In this document: positions 17,316-26,953 of the stretch, piece after piece
Layout: each line of letters starts with the position of its first letter
Position numbering within the stretch: the first letter of the stretch is position 1
NCBI GenBank assembly: GCA_029210325.1
Contig: JARGPU010000005.1
Span: forward strand, 124,001 to 188,000
Source of the DNA: Alcanivoracaceae bacterium
Lineage (GTDB): Bacteria; Pseudomonadota; Gammaproteobacteria; Pseudomonadales; Alcanivoracaceae
Length of the DNA: 64,000 bases
Direction of reading: 5' to 3'
Made by a program: the position numbers and the translations under genes
Notes under the pieces: generated by a model
Database searches by the model: none
What the model was told of the DNA's origin: nothing
Seen by the model: the letters and a program-made list of their open reading frames with translations, nothing else

Positions 17316-18052
17316 TGGCCCGCCATCTGAGGATTAAAGTTGATGGTAATGTCACGAAAGCTTTTATTAAACAGCTCGCCGGATGGCACCGGCAGCCTGC
17401 CTGCGCTACGTACTGCAGACATGGCAGAATCATCAAAAGCACGATCGCCGCTGGAGCGAATCAGATTTACATCCAGTACCTCGCCCCCCGGCAGCAACCG
17501 GATACGAATATCTGCAGAAAGCGAAGTCTTCTCACGCGCAGTGGCTGGAATAATCCAGCGTTGACTGAGCGCTGCGCGTATTGCTGCCGCATAAGTTTCT
17601 GTCTCCGTCGCCTCTCTGGCCGCCAGAGCCTGCTGTTCCGCCGCCGCAGAATCAATCTCGCGATCTTCAGACGCCAACAACTCTTCCAGTTTCGGCGCAG
17701 TAAATGAGGGCGTCGGTTTAGTCTCTACCGCTGGAGGAGCAGGCTGCGGCTTGGTTACAGGTTTTGGCTCAGGCTTCGGCTTCGGGGCCGGCTTTGCGAC
17801 AGGCTTTGGCTCAGGTTTCGCAACCGGCTTTGGTTTTGGCTTCGGCTTCGGCTTTACTACAGGCTTTGCGGCGGGCTTCGGCGCCGGCTTGACCGACGGT
17901 TTTTCCATAATTACGGCCAGAACATGGGGCGGAACTGGCCGGACACGATTAATAGTTGGCTCTGATGACCAGGTAAAAGTCACCGCTCCAACAATCAAAA
18001 GATGCAGAGTCAGGGCGATCGCCAGCGCTGGGCCGAGGTCCCTATCCATCAC
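17312..18052 (-). CDS. tolA: TolA with a lysine-proline-rich periplasmic spanner
   Basis: TolA passes proton-motive energy from TolQR across the periplasm to TolB and Pal. The 246-aa protein has one N-terminal membrane helix (about 9-27), a long K-P/A-P repeat segment (about 51-117), a short helical stretch and a C-terminal globular domain (about 150-246) with the TolA/TonB-type [24 protein letters not shown] pattern cut across strands. Many TolA proteins have an Ala/Lys/Glu helical domain II; here it is TonB-like and proline-rich. It overlaps tolR and tolB, each by four bases. Confidence 0.9.
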   Translation of the reverse strand: MMDRDLGPALAIALTLHLLIVGAVTFTWSSEPTINRVRPVPPHVLAVIMEKPSVKPAPKPAAKPVVKPKPKPKPKPVAKPEPKPVAKPAPKPKPEPKPVTKPQPAPPAVETKPTPSFTAPKLEELLASEDREIDSAAAEQQALAAREATETETYAAAIRAALSQRWIIPATAREKTSLSADIRIRLLPGGEVLDVNLIRSSGDRAFDDSAMSAVRSAGRLPVPSGELFNKSFRDITINFNPQMAGQ

Positions 18053-18477
18053 TTCTCCGGGGGCTCCGTAACCAAGCCGAGCTTTGCAATGCCAGCACCC
18101 TGCAACGCAGACATCAACGCCACCACAGTTCCATAAGGCACTTCAGCATCACCCTCAAGCAAAAATAATGTTTCCGGCTTGTTTCGATGGATGCGCAACG
18201 CATGCCCTTTAACCGTGTCCAAACTGGCGGATTTCTGTATGTCTCCACCCACATTAATAAAATAGCTGCCATCCTTTTTCACAGAAACGATTACCGGCTC
18301 CTGATCCTTGTTATCTATCGGCGCACTATTGGTTTTCGGCAAATCGACATTGATGCCCTGGACCATCATCGGCGCGGTGATCATAAACACGACCAACAAC
18401 ACCAGCATGACGTCGATATAAGGCACCACATTGATGTCGGCCACCAACTTGCGCGGCGTCCGAATCTTCATCGACAT
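18049..18477 (-). CDS. tolR: Tol-Pal system protein TolR
   Basis: TolR is the ExbD-type partner in the TolQR proton channel. I start at the ATG at 18477 (142 aa), which overlaps the tolQ stop (TAATG); a longer in-frame reading to 18546 lies inside tolQ. There is one N-terminal membrane helix with the essential aspartate in [21 protein letters not shown] periplasmic domain follows (about 60-142). Confidence 0.95.
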   Translation of the reverse strand: MSMKIRTPRKLVADINVVPYIDVMLVLLVVFMITAPMMVQGINVDLPKTNSAPIDNKDQEPVIVSVKKDGSYFINVGGDIQKSASLDTVKGHALRIHRNKPETLFLLEGDAEVPYGTVVALMSALQGAGIAKLGLVTEPPEK

Positions 18478-19166
18478 TATTGTTGCTCCCCGGAGTGGGC
18501 CTGACGGTGCAGCAGGGAAGAAAACTCCTCCGCAAACATCTCGCACTCACCAACCAGCTCATCAGTCAGCGAGGCATAGCGGTTATAGGCGACAACAGCG
18601 GGGATAGCCGCAAACAGACCCATAGCTGTTGCAATCAACGCCTCAGCGATGCCTGGAGCCACCACCGCAAGAGTTGCCTGAGAAACGTGTGCCAGTGCCC
18701 GGAAAGAATTCATGATTCCCCATACCGTGCCGAACAGGCCGATATATGGACTGGTAGAGCCAACGGTAGCGAGAAATGGCAAGTTCTGGTTGAGTCTGGC
18801 CTGCTCACGCTGCAGCGCCACACGCATGGCTCGCTGTGCGCCCTCCATCACCGCATCAGCGTCACGAGAGCTTTTCATCAGACGCACATATTCTTCAAAG
18901 CCGACGCGAAAGATTGTCTCTTGCCCAGCATCTTCGTCTGGTGCTTTTTTTACCTGATGATAGAGGCTGGTTAGATCGTCGCCAGACCAGAAACGCTCTT
19001 CAAAAGCTGCCCCAGCGCGACGCGCCCTGCTTAGAACGCGGTAACGCACCACTATCATCACCCAGGACACAACAGACGCCAGCATCAATGCCGCCATCAC
19101 CAACTGAACAACCAGACCGGCATTACCGATCAGGCTGAGAATGGACATGCTGTCTTGCTCAACCAT
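18477..19166 (-). CDS. tolQ: Tol-Pal system proton channel subunit TolQ
   Basis: TolQ is the ExbB/MotA-type inner-membrane channel subunit. The 229-aa protein has three membrane helices (about 15-40, 135-160 and 170-200). The conserved Thr/Gly-rich stretch TVGSTSPYIGLFGTVWGIMNSF and the EALIATAMGLFAAIPAVVAYN helix identify it (quoted in parts). It is first in the tolQRAB-pal-cpoB run and 35 bases downstream of ybgC. Confidence 0.95.
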   Translation of the reverse strand: MVEQDSMSILSLIGNAGLVVQLVMAALMLASVVSWVMIVVRYRVLSRARRAGAAFEERFWSGDDLTSLYHQVKKAPDEDAGQETIFRVGFEEYVRLMKSSRDADAVMEGAQRAMRVALQREQARLNQNLPFLATVGSTSPYIGLFGTVWGIMNSFRALAHVSQATLAVVAPGIAEALIATAMGLFAAIPAVVAYNRYASLTDELVGECEMFAEEFSSLLHRQAHSGEQQ

Positions 19167-19201
19167 CGAGCGGCTCCTTTAGCTAGTGGGTCAGGTATGT
19201 A

Positions 19202-19612
19202 TCAGTTCAGGGTGTTTTTCAGTTTGTCGTGAAGCTCCGCTGGCATGGCCTGCGGTCGAATATCACTAGCAGACACACAGGCCACAAGGACATCTGCCTC
19301 GCAGAGAAGTTCATCTCGACGCCAAACCTGCTGGTGAAAGTCCAGCCTCGCCTTGCCAAGACGTGCCAGATTGGCAGTAACTTCAAGGGTGTCATCAACC
19401 CGCGCCGGGCGATGATAGCGAACTGTGCAGGAGTGCACCACGAACAGAAAGTTTTGCTCTGCCAGGGAGTAATGTTGATAGCCCAAAGTGCGCAGCCACT
19501 CAGTACGGGCACGCTCCATGAATTTCAGGTAATTGACGTAATAGACGATGCCACCGGCGTCACTATCTTCAATATAGACCCGTAACGGCAGGCGAAAGGC
19601 TCTGGCAGTCAT
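19202..19612 (-). CDS. ybgC: Acyl-CoA thioesterase YbgC
   Basis: This 136-aa hotdog-fold protein carries the YbgC signature [20 protein letters not shown], with the catalytic Asp in SDAGG. It hydrolyses short-chain or phospholipid-related acyl-CoA and lies at the head of the tol genes in most gammaproteobacteria. Its start overlaps the ruvB stop by four bases (ATGA), linking the ruv and tol blocks into one transcription unit. Confidence 0.93.
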   Translation of the reverse strand: MTARAFRLPLRVYIEDSDAGGIVYYVNYLKFMERARTEWLRTLGYQHYSLAEQNFLFVVHSCTVRYHRPARVDDTLEVTANLARLGKARLDFHQQVWRRDELLCEADVLVACVSASDIRPQAMPAELHDKLKNTLN

Positions 19613-20643
19613 GACTCGAAAAGATCTCCCGAGCTTACAGTTCTCGGCGGCTTAAGGCCGAAATGGCGCCAGGCATGATTGGTCACCACCCTGCCCCGCG
19701 ACGTACGCTGGATAAACCCCTGCTGGATTAGATATGGCTCAACCACCTCCTCCAGCGTGCCGGCGTCTTCGTTTAATGCCGCGCCCAGAGAATCCAGACC
19801 AACTGGCCCTCCCTCGAACTTTTCCATCATGGTGACAAGCAGGCGCCGATCATTGCCATCCAGGCCACAGGCATCCACCTGCAGCATATCCAGAGCCGCG
19901 CTAGCGATGGCGCCTGTGATCCGACCATCGGCACGAACTTCTGCATAGTCTCGCACCCTGCGTAACAGACGATTGGCAATCCGTGGTGTGCCACGGGAGC
20001 GCTGGGCAATCTCCCGTGCACCATCCTCATCCACCGGCAACGAAAATATCTCGCAAGCGCGCCGTACAATCCCGGTCAGGTCCTCCGTGGAGTAAAACTG
20101 AAGGCGCTGAGTAATGCCGAAACGATCACGCAATGGGCTGGTGAGCATACCCGCTCGGGTAGTGGCGCCAACTAGTGTAAAAGGTGGCAGCTCGATCTTT
20201 ATAGAGCGAGCTGCGGGCCCCTCACCAATCATGATATCCAGCTGATAGTCCTCCATGGCTGGATAGAGGATCTCTTCCACCACCGGCGACAGGCGATGTA
20301 TTTCGTCGACAAACAGGACATCGCCCCGCTCGAGATTGGTCAGAATGGCAGCCAGATCTCCCGCTTTCTCAAGAACCGGGCCAGAGGTACTTTTTAACTC
20401 AGAGCCCATTTCCCGGGCAATGATGTGGGCCAGCGTGGTCTTACCCAGACCCGGCGGACCGAAAATCAGGGTGTGATCCAGCGCCTCACCACGCTTGCGC
20501 GCCGCATCAATAAAAATTTCCAGCTGCTCGCGCACTTCAGGCTGGCCGTGATAGTCACTAAGGCTGGCCGGCCGAATGGCACGCTCAAGCTGCTCTTCCT
20601 GATGCTCCAGTGAATCGGCGGAAACAATACGTTCAATACTCAT
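19609..20643 (-). CDS. ruvB: Holliday junction branch migration motor RuvB
   Basis: RuvB is the AAA+ helicase that drives branch migration with RuvA. I chose the ATG at 20643 (344 aa), which has GGGGAG just upstream; an in-frame TTG at 20667 lies inside the end of ruvA. Visible motifs are Walker [12 protein letters not shown], Walker B FVDEIHRL, sensor I GATTRAG and a C-terminal winged helix with the [10 protein letters not shown] ending. It follows ruvA by 13 bases. Confidence 0.97.
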   Translation of the reverse strand: MSIERIVSADSLEHQEEQLERAIRPASLSDYHGQPEVREQLEIFIDAARKRGEALDHTLIFGPPGLGKTTLAHIIAREMGSELKSTSGPVLEKAGDLAAILTNLERGDVLFVDEIHRLSPVVEEILYPAMEDYQLDIMIGEGPAARSIKIELPPFTLVGATTRAGMLTSPLRDRFGITQRLQFYSTEDLTGIVRRACEIFSLPVDEDGAREIAQRSRGTPRIANRLLRRVRDYAEVRADGRITGAIASAALDMLQVDACGLDGNDRRLLVTMMEKFEGGPVGLDSLGAALNEDAGTLEEVVEPYLIQQGFIQRTSRGRVVTNHAWRHFGLKPPRTVSSGDLFES

Positions 20644-20656
20644 GCTGCTCCCCGGG

Positions 20657-21259
20657 TTATCGGGCAAGTCCTTTTAGCGCCTGGCGAATCAACTGCTCGC
20701 TGGTCATTGAGTCCACATCAGCCACCTTGGCCACCGCAGCCTGTGCATCCTTGGGCCGGTAGCCGAGACTCTCAAGAGCTGCCACCGCATCGTTGACCGC
20801 ATCGCTTGGCATGGCAACGGATGTCAGACCCGGCAGAGAGACAGGAGCCCCGTCGAGTTTGCCCAGACGATCGGACATTTCGATCAACAGTCGCTCCGCA
20901 GTTTTTTTGCCAACACCGGGTATTTTCACCAGCGTGGTGCTGTCCTGAAGCTCAATACAGCGCACCAGACGCTCAGCCTCCATGCCAGAAAGGATAGCCA
21001 ACGCCATCTTCGGCCCGACCCCATTGACCTTCACCAATGCCCGGAATAGCTCACGCTCAAATCTGGATGCAAATCCATAAAGCAGCTGGGCATCCTCGCG
21101 CACCACAAAATGAGTATATAACTGGAGGTCAGCACCGATATCGGGCAGCTGATAAAATACCGTCATCGGCGCTTCCACCTCGTAGCCGACACCGCCAACG
21201 TCAATAAGCAGCCATGGAGCTCGCTTGTCGAGCAATTTGCCGGATAGTTGTCCGATCAT
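20657..21259 (-). CDS. ruvA: Holliday junction binding protein RuvA
   Basis: RuvA binds the four-way junction and loads RuvB. The 200-aa protein has the N-terminal OB domain ([12 protein letters not shown] ... GVGYEVEAP), tandem helix-hairpin-helix motifs ([16 protein letters not shown] and [15 protein letters not shown]) and the C-terminal RuvB-binding domain III (about 150-200). It overlaps ruvC by four bases. Confidence 0.97.
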   Translation of the reverse strand: MIGQLSGKLLDKRAPWLLIDVGGVGYEVEAPMTVFYQLPDIGADLQLYTHFVVREDAQLLYGFASRFERELFRALVKVNGVGPKMALAILSGMEAERLVRCIELQDSTTLVKIPGVGKKTAERLLIEMSDRLGKLDGAPVSLPGLTSVAMPSDAVNDAVAALESLGYRPKDAQAAVAKVADVDSMTSEQLIRQALKGLAR

Positions 21260-21774
21260 CGGATTCGTCGCCCTCTTACTGCTGTGGCACCGGCCATGCG
21301 AGCCAGACTGACGCGCATATGGGCATGGCAGATGGCAATGGCCAAAGCATCCGCGGCATCCGCTTGTGGCACATGATCCAGCTTAAGCAAGTAACGCACC
21401 ATCTGTGCCACTTGGGTTTTCTCCGCGCTACCCTTGCCGACAAGAGCCTGCTTGACCTGCCGCGCGGAGTATTCAAACACGGGCACACCACCTTGCACCA
21501 CGGCACAGATCGCCGCGCCGCGGGCCTGACCAAGTTTCAGGGCGGAGTCTGCGTTGCGAGCCATAAAGACCTTTTCAATAGCCATCTCTGCCGGCCCATG
21601 CTCCTGCACCACCATCGACAGACGCGAAAAAATCTCACCAAGGCGAGCAGAAATATCATCCGAAGCGGTGCTAATGGTGCCACAGGCGACGTAGCCAAGC
21701 GCACCACCCTGCTGACGAATCAGACCAAAGCCGGTGTGGCGCGAGCCGGGATCAATACCAAGAATGAGGGTCAT
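21256..21774 (-). CDS. ruvC: Holliday junction resolvase RuvC
   Basis: RuvC cuts junctions bound by RuvAB. The start at 21774 (172 aa) puts the first catalytic aspartate at the usual place, in [17 protein letters not shown]. The other acidic residues lie in AIEKVF and in [14 protein letters not shown]. An upstream in-frame reading to 21804 adds ten residues that do not fit the family. The upstream neighbour is not yebC, as would be usual, but a lipoprotein gene. Confidence 0.96.
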   Translation of the reverse strand: MTLILGIDPGSRHTGFGLIRQQGGALGYVACGTISTASDDISARLGEIFSRLSMVVQEHGPAEMAIEKVFMARNADSALKLGQARGAAICAVVQGGVPVFEYSARQVKQALVGKGSAEKTQVAQMVRYLLKLDHVPQADAADALAIAICHAHMRVSLARMAGATAVRGRRIR

Positions 21775-21849
21775 GGGCCTATCAGGAAGAGCAGCTGCGG
21801 GCACGTCCTTTGTACCCGCGTGCTGGCCAGATGTCCAGTACCAAGAGTG

Positions 21850-23058
21850 CTACTGAATCACTGAGCAGACAAGATGATCGTATGTTTTTCGCACTTGGGC
21901 TTTGCAAATATTTTTCCCAAATGAAGGGATCTGATTACAGGCCTGCATTGCCGCCAAACGCTTGGCGCAGTCCGCGGCGATGTCGCCTGCGGTGGGCGCT
22001 GCAGCAGATGCATCAGCAGGCTGTACAGATACGGGGGGCTGAACAGCTACAGGCGCAGCTGCAGCGGGGGTGATCACGGGGGCGGCCGACTGCCCTGCCG
22101 AGGCATCAATCATTGCAGCGATCAGGGCTGGTTTTAGACCGCCCTGCTTCATCGCGGCAACTTCCTCGTCATTAAAAACCTTATAAGTCTGACCCGAGGC
22201 ACGAATACGCGAAGCCAGCAGATCAACATCCTCACCAGCCTGTTTAGCCAATACATCCGCCACTTTCATGCCCTCTGGCCCAATAAACCAGACCGCTTGA
22301 GCTGACGGGATAAAGCGCGCATATCGCTCGTCGATAGCAAGGTTTTCGCGGTGAAATGCCAGTGGCTTCGTGCTGGGCGCTAACCCGGCCAGCTGCTGCA
22401 GGGCATCCATACGGAAAAATGATGTCGGGTTGTTGGCAAGATACTCGCGATAGGTAGCCACGGTACCGCCCTGAACCGCCGCCTGATAAGCACCTCGACC
22501 TTCCGCGATATGCCGGCCGAGTGCCAGCGCATGACGGTTCAGCTGATCACTGGTAATGCTATTCAGAGGGCCAGAGCCCTGCGTTCCAAAGAGCAAAGCA
22601 GTTGGAAAATATACGGACAGCGACTCCTTAACCGCAAACGAATCCGTATTGCTGAACAGCACCGCGTCACCGGAGCGAAGCTCCATAGTGCTCTCGTATG
22701 TATTAGTTTCTACATAGGGCAGTAATGACAACGTCAGCAAATAGGTGACGAAGGTCCAGCCACCTTTGCCATCCGTCTTGTTGATGTCAATTGCCACTTC
22801 ATAGTCAGTGCCATCACCAGCAAACCATTTAGCAGCCTGATTCCAGCCCTTGCGAAGCGTCTCCTCTCTACCAGACGCGTGCATCATTTCCATGTCACTG
22901 GAAGACACTGACCCAGAGAAGGACGAGAGTTCCTGCGGAGGTGCCACGGAGGGGGCCAGCTGGCCATCTGGAGGCAGGTAACTGCGGGTATGGCAGCCAC
23001 TGAGGAGAGCCACGAACATCAACGCCAAAAGCGCGATCCTGGAGAAATAGTTCTGCAT
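21850..23058 (-). CDS. Unassigned lipoprotein in the yebC position
   Basis: I cannot assign this 402-aa protein. It has a lipoprotein signal (lipobox LLSGC, Cys22), so it should be a periplasmic-side lipoprotein. The middle part looks like a globular beta-rich domain (EVAIDINKTDGKGGWTFVTY, LYYV-type strands). Residues about 260-330 carry FIGPEGMKVADVL ... LLASRIRASGQTYKVF ... LKPALIAAMIDAS, a short helical motif seen in assorted envelope proteins. An Ala/Pro linker follows, then a C-terminal segment with four cysteines (ADCAKRL, QACNQ, NICKAQ, LVCSV) that could form two disulfides. GGGGG lies about eight bases before the ATG. It occupies the aspS-ruvC gap where yebC is expected. Confidence 0.75.
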   Translation of the reverse strand: MQNYFSRIALLALMFVALLSGCHTRSYLPPDGQLAPSVAPPQELSSFSGSVSSSDMEMMHASGREETLRKGWNQAAKWFAGDGTDYEVAIDINKTDGKGGWTFVTYLLTLSLLPYVETNTYESTMELRSGDAVLFSNTDSFAVKESLSVYFPTALLFGTQGSGPLNSITSDQLNRHALALGRHIAEGRGAYQAAVQGGTVATYREYLANNPTSFFRMDALQQLAGLAPSTKPLAFHRENLAIDERYARFIPSAQAVWFIGPEGMKVADVLAKQAGEDVDLLASRIRASGQTYKVFNDEEVAAMKQGGLKPALIAAMIDASAGQSAAPVITPAAAAPVAVQPPVSVQPADASAAAPTAGDIAADCAKRLAAMQACNQIPSFGKNICKAQVRKTYDHLVCSVIQ

Positions 23059-23106
23059 ACATAGCCCCCGCAGTAGTATTAAATAACGTTAAACGGATAG
23101 TGCTAT

Positions 23107-23145
23107 GCCACGACACTGATGACAACCCAAAATCAATGTCGTGGC
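23107..23145 (-). terminator. Stem-loop after aspS
   Basis: Perfect 9-bp arms (GCCACGACA at 23107-23115 and its complement at 23137-23145) enclose a second 4-bp stem (TGAT/ATCA). It lies just downstream of the aspS stop and before the lipoprotein gene. There is no T-tract. It suggests that the downstream gene can be expressed separately from aspS. Confidence 0.5.
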
Positions 23146-23159
23146 CTGAGGGCGGAAGG

Positions 23160-24932
23160 CTACTTTTCCGCGTCGACCTTGCGCACCTGAACACCCACTT
23201 CACGCAGCTGCTTGGCCTCCACCGGTGATGGTGCGTGGGTCATAACACAGGCTGCAGTCTGGGTTTTCGGGAAAGCAATCACATCACGGATCGAATCGCT
23301 GCCAGTCATTAGCATGACCATACGATCAAGCCCAAAGGCCAAGCCACCGTGCGGCGGCGCACCAAAACGAAGCGCATCTAGCAGGAAGCCGAACTTCTCT
23401 TCCGCCTCTTCCTCGCTGATACCCAGTGTCTTGAATACGGCCTGCTGCATTTGCGCGCTGAAGATACGGATAGAGCCACCACCCAGCTCGGTGCCGTTAA
23501 GCACCAGATCATAGGCTCGGGACAATGCGGCCCCAGGATCAGCAGCTAGCTCTTCCGGCGTGCACTTCGGCATGGTGAAGGGGTGGTGCAGTGCTGCCCA
23601 GGAGCCATCATCGTTTTCCTCGAACATCGGAAAATCAACAACCCACAATGGTGCCCAATCGGCCTCCAGCATATTCAGGTCGTGGCCAACCCGCACACGC
23701 AGCGCACCAAGTGCTTCATTAACAACTTTGGCCTTATCCGCACCGAAGAAGATCAAATCACCGTTCTGCGCGCTGGTGCGCTGCAAAATGCCCTGAATGG
23801 CGCTGTCGGTGAGGAACTTGAGAATCGGTGATTGTAGCCCGTCAGCACCGGCATCCAGATCGTTAACCTTGATATAGGCAAGGCCCCTGGCGCCATAAAT
23901 ACCAACAAACTTGGTGTACTCGTCGATCTGACTACGCGACAGCTCAGCGCCCTTCGGCACCCGCAGAGCTGCCACTCGCCCTTTCGGATCTTTTGCTGGA
24001 CCAGCAAACACCTTGAACTCAACGCCGTCCATCAGATCGGCAATATCAACCAGCTCCAGCGGGATACGTAGATCCGGTTTATCCGAACCGAAGCGGCGCA
24101 TGGCCTCACTGAATGGCATGCGTGGCAGCTCACCGAACTCTACGCTGAGCAAATCACGGAACACCCGACGCACCATATTCTCAGCAACAGCCATTATCGC
24201 TTCCTCATCAACAAACGAGGCCTCGATATCGATCTGGGTAAACTCTGGCTGACGGTCAGCACGCAAATCTTCGTCGCGGAAGCATTTGGCAACCTGGTAG
24301 TAACGGTCAAAACCCGCCACCATCAGCAGCTGCTTGAACAGCTGGGGCGACTGGGGCAATGCGAAAAAGCTACCAGGGTGGGTGCGGCTAGGCACCAGAT
24401 AGTCGCGGGCACCCTCCGGGGTGGCCTTGGTCAGGATGGGTGTTTCAACATCCATGAACCCCTGCTCTTCCAGATAGCTGCGCACCACATGGGTAAGCCT
24501 GGAGCGAAACCGGAACTTCTCCAGCACATTGGCCCGGCGCAAATCCAGATAGCGGTACTTCAGGCGCACTTCCTCACCCGCACCGCCAAACTCATCCAGT
24601 TCGAACGGTGGCGTATCAGAGGTATTCAGAATTTCCAGGGCAGTACCAAGAACTTCAATATCACCGGTAGCCATGCGCGAGTTACGTACTGCCTCATCAC
24701 GCATCCGCACCCTGCCCTCAACACGGATAACATACTCGCCACGAACCCGATCAGCTCGCTCAAAGGCGGCTACCGAATCTGGATCAAATACCACCTGAAC
24801 CAGACCTGCCCGGTCACGCACATCAAGAAAAATTACCCCCCCGTGATCCCGGCGACGATGCACCCAGCCGCACAGGGCCACCGTTTCACCGTCGTTTGAT
24901 GCACGTAAATCACCGCAATAATGGCTACGCAT
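23160..24932 (-). CDS. aspS: Aspartyl-tRNA synthetase
   Basis: AspRS charges tRNA-Asp. With the start at 24932 the protein is 590 aa, the usual bacterial length, beginning [10 protein letters not shown]; an in-frame ATG at 24950 would add six residues. It has the N-terminal OB anticodon-binding domain (about 1-110, [15 protein letters not shown]), class II motif 2 [16 protein letters not shown], the bacterial GAD insertion domain and motif 3 [14 protein letters not shown]. Whether it is discriminating (Asp only) or also charges tRNA-Asn cannot be told by eye. Confidence 0.96.
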   Translation of the reverse strand: MRSHYCGDLRASNDGETVALCGWVHRRRDHGGVIFLDVRDRAGLVQVVFDPDSVAAFERADRVRGEYVIRVEGRVRMRDEAVRNSRMATGDIEVLGTALEILNTSDTPPFELDEFGGAGEEVRLKYRYLDLRRANVLEKFRFRSRLTHVVRSYLEEQGFMDVETPILTKATPEGARDYLVPSRTHPGSFFALPQSPQLFKQLLMVAGFDRYYQVAKCFRDEDLRADRQPEFTQIDIEASFVDEEAIMAVAENMVRRVFRDLLSVEFGELPRMPFSEAMRRFGSDKPDLRIPLELVDIADLMDGVEFKVFAGPAKDPKGRVAALRVPKGAELSRSQIDEYTKFVGIYGARGLAYIKVNDLDAGADGLQSPILKFLTDSAIQGILQRTSAQNGDLIFFGADKAKVVNEALGALRVRVGHDLNMLEADWAPLWVVDFPMFEENDDGSWAALHHPFTMPKCTPEELAADPGAALSRAYDLVLNGTELGGGSIRIFSAQMQQAVFKTLGISEEEAEEKFGFLLDALRFGAPPHGGLAFGLDRMVMLMTGSDSIRDVIAFPKTQTAACVMTHAPSPVEAKQLREVGVQVRKVDAEK

Positions 24933-25262
24933 AACTCTGAATCCGCTCATTTTTTCAGAATGCGGCGGGCTGCCGCGAAGGGCGCGTAGTATAGCGATTC
25001 AGGCAGCTGTCAGCTATGCCAGCGATTGGTGCATTGATAGATGGTCCTGCGCCAAACCCGCTCATCTACAAAAAAGCTGAAAAATACGGGGAAAAACACT
25101 CATTCAGTGCTTGCCGACCGCAGAACGTTGGCATATAACTAGCCCGGAATCATCGCGGGGGATGACCCACAGGTGCCAGAAGCAAGGGGGCATCGGAAAA
25201 GGATATCCTTCAGATGGGTCGTGACATCCAATCGGAAATATAAAAAAGGGGTAAACACCATC
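24933..25262. other. 330-base divergent intergenic region, aspS / HU-like gene
   Basis: This gap holds a candidate aspS -10 (TATACT on the minus strand, 24988-24993) without a clear -35, and a good promoter for the HU-like gene at 25111-25139. The 120-base leader between that promoter and the HU-like start has no obvious riboswitch or terminator that I can see. I find no small ORF with a convincing ribosome site. Confidence 0.6.
25111..25139 (+). promoter_or_regulatory. Sigma-70 promoter for the HU-like gene
   Basis: TTGCCG (25111-25116) and TATAAC (25134-25139) are separated by 17 bp. Transcription would start about 115 bases before the ATG, leaving a long leader. Confidence 0.6.
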
Positions 25263-25724
25263 ATGGCTGCCAAGAAAAAAGCTGCTGCCGCAAAACCTGC
25301 CAAAGCCAAAGCTGCACCAAAGGCCAAGGCTGCACCCAAAGCCAAAGCTGCTCCGAAGAAAGCTGCGGCCAAGGCCAAAGCTGCTCCGGCAGCTCCGAAG
25401 AAGGTCAAAGTCTACGCTGAGACGATTAGCAAGACCCAGCTGTTGACCAACATCGCAGAAAGCACCCAACTGACCCGCAAGCAGGTTGCCTCCGTTCTGG
25501 ACGAGCTAAACCTGATCATTGAGGGCCACCTGAAGAAGAGAGGCGGTGTCGGCAGTTTCACCATGCCAGGCCTTTTCAAGATCGTGACCAAGCACAAGCC
25601 AGCCCAGAAGGCGCGCAAAGGCATCCATCCGATCACCAAGGAGCCAACCACCTTCAAAGCCAAGCCAGCTTCTGTTCAGGTAAAGATTCGCCCGCTCAAG
25701 AAAGTCAAGGATATGGCTCAGTAA
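25263..25724 (+). CDS. HU-family DNA-binding protein with histone-H1-like N-terminal tail
   Basis: This 153-aa nucleoid protein starts with a Lys/Ala/Pro tail (about residues 1-48) built from repeated KAKAAP units, like the tail of eukaryotic H1 and some bacterial H1-like proteins. An HU core follows from about 55: ISKTQLLTNIAESTQLTRKQV, a GGVGSFTMPGLFKI beta arm base and the C-terminal VQVKIRPLKKVKDM helix. It should bind and compact DNA as a dimer, with the tail adding non-specific contacts. The start at 25263 has AAGGGG ten bases upstream; the open frame before it is leader. It is a single-gene unit with its own promoter and terminator. Confidence 0.88.
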   Translation: MAAKKKAAAAKPAKAKAAPKAKAAPKAKAAPKKAAAKAKAAPAAPKKVKVYAETISKTQLLTNIAESTQLTRKQVASVLDELNLIIEGHLKKRGGVGSFTMPGLFKIVTKHKPAQKARKGIHPITKEPTTFKAKPASVQVKIRPLKKVKDMAQ

Positions 25725-25743
25725 CTCGAGTCACCGATCAAAC

Positions 25744-25771
25744 AAAAAAGGCGGGTTTTCCCGCCTTTTTT
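25744..25771. terminator. Bidirectional intrinsic terminator after the HU-like gene
   Basis: GGCGGG/CCCGCC stem with A6/T6 flanks extends to 12 perfect base pairs around a TTTT loop. It serves the HU-like gene and the convergent DUF2806 gene. Confidence 0.92.
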
Positions 25772-25801
25772 GTTTATCAGCCACAATCATCAGGAGGACT
25801 T

Positions 25802-26842
25802 TTAAACTGACATTCTCTCTGCGAACAGGCCCTGCCCTGCATCCCCGACCCAATCCCCAAGACGGATGCTAAAGCCCTTCTTCTTCAACTCGTTGGCCAC
25901 CGCCATCATATAGGCCAGATCCGCATCCACCCGACACAACGACAGCACTTCACGGCCGAAGCGAGTCAGCCGGTATACCGGCAAACGGAAATCGTCTTCA
26001 GCGCTGCCACCCTCAACAAAAATGGCCTTGTTGGAACAGGCCAGCATGGTGCTGAAACCCTCGCTAGTGGTTGAGCTCATCAACCACGACTCCGGCCGAC
26101 CATAAACACCCCGTAGCAAACCCAGCTCCTCAAGCTGCTCAAACATGGGCAGGTGCAGCTCAGCGGAGAAGTAAGTACCCGGATTACGATAAATAAAACC
26201 ATCGAAGCATAGCCGGGCACAGATATTGATCATTTCAAGATCGCCGCGGGAGATGGTGCGCATAAACTCCATAGTGCGCACAGAGTAGGTGCTGGGCTTA
26301 AGCACCTCGCCGGCAAGTAATCGGGCCCAGTAACGTTTCAGTTGGACGGAAACCGCATCCTGGGCGCCATCCCGCCAGCGCACCATCCAGTCGGGATCCA
26401 CTTGAACCCGGGAGATATTTTCCAACGGCAGGTTGCGGCATTCCTCCTCGGCAAGGATCGCGATATGGCGGATCGCCAGCTCCCGGCGCACAGCTCTCAT
26501 AGCACCATCACGGTCCGCCTGCCGCAGAAGCCTGCCGGTATCCAGCGACTCGACCGGGTCGTCAAAGCCCGCTGAAACGATGACCGAGTTAAGCTTGACG
26601 CCTTGCATCAACTCATCATCCACCGCCTCTCGCAGCGTGCCCTCTCGGGTGAGTTTAAGGCGCCCTTCAACCAGCCCCTGCAGCTCATGTTGCACCTTGG
26701 CAATCTCGCGCAGCTCTCTGGCTCGCACCGTGCGCCGATCAAGACTGCGGCGGCGCAGCAGATCAGGGGCAGATAAGCCACGCATGCCCTTGCCAAAGAT
26801 TGTCAGCCACAGCTTGTCCAGATAATCGTCAAAACCACTCAT
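25802..26842 (-). CDS. DUF2806 / TIGR03899-like protein
   Basis: This 346-aa cytoplasmic protein resembles the DUF2806 family. The conserved centre reads VQLKRYWARLLAGEVLKPSTYSVR in two pieces, then TMEFMRTISRGDLEMI, followed by a winged-helix-like LEELGLL and a YRLTRFGREVL strand near the C-terminus. The N-terminal half is charged and helical. The function is unknown. GGAG lies nine bases upstream of the ATG. It is monocistronic and divergent from the PA4642-like gene. Confidence 0.55.
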   Translation of the reverse strand: MSGFDDYLDKLWLTIFGKGMRGLSAPDLLRRRSLDRRTVRARELREIAKVQHELQGLVEGRLKLTREGTLREAVDDELMQGVKLNSVIVSAGFDDPVESLDTGRLLRQADRDGAMRAVRRELAIRHIAILAEEECRNLPLENISRVQVDPDWMVRWRDGAQDAVSVQLKRYWARLLAGEVLKPSTYSVRTMEFMRTISRGDLEMINICARLCFDGFIYRNPGTYFSAELHLPMFEQLEELGLLRGVYGRPESWLMSSTTSEGFSTMLACSNKAIFVEGGSAEDDFRLPVYRLTRFGREVLSLCRVDADLAYMMAVANELKKKGFSIRLGDWVGDAGQGLFAERMSV

Positions 26843-26895
26843 GAACCGGTTCTCCAGCCTGACATCCAGCCCTATTGTGGGCTGCTATGACGGCT

Positions 26896-26923
26896 TTGTG
26901 CACGCTACATATATGCCTATAAT
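26896..26923 (+). promoter_or_regulatory. Sigma-70 promoter for the PA4642-like gene
   Basis: TTGTGC (26896-26901), a 16-bp spacer, and a perfect TATAAT (26918-26923). It lies 30 bases before the ATG. Confidence 0.7.
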
Positions 26924-26953
26924 GGCACCCATTCGCCCCACAGAGAGAGCCCC

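Noticed and set aside
17751-17900. Repeat array considered as CRISPR or minisatellite
   Set aside because: The units are short, in frame and encode K-P repeats of tolA, with no spacers.
17751-18071. Glycine-phenylalanine-rich open frame on the plus strand
   Set aside because: It is the reverse reading of the Lys-Pro repeats of tolA; the repeat creates the long open frame.
20644-20667. Upstream TTG start for ruvB
   Set aside because: It would overlap the ruvA end, whereas the ATG at 20643 has GGGGAG upstream and fits family length.
25104-25469. Open frames on the minus strand opposite the HU-like gene
   Set aside because: Their alanine- and phenylalanine-rich composition is the complement of the Lys/Ala tail; no ribosome site or domain is present.
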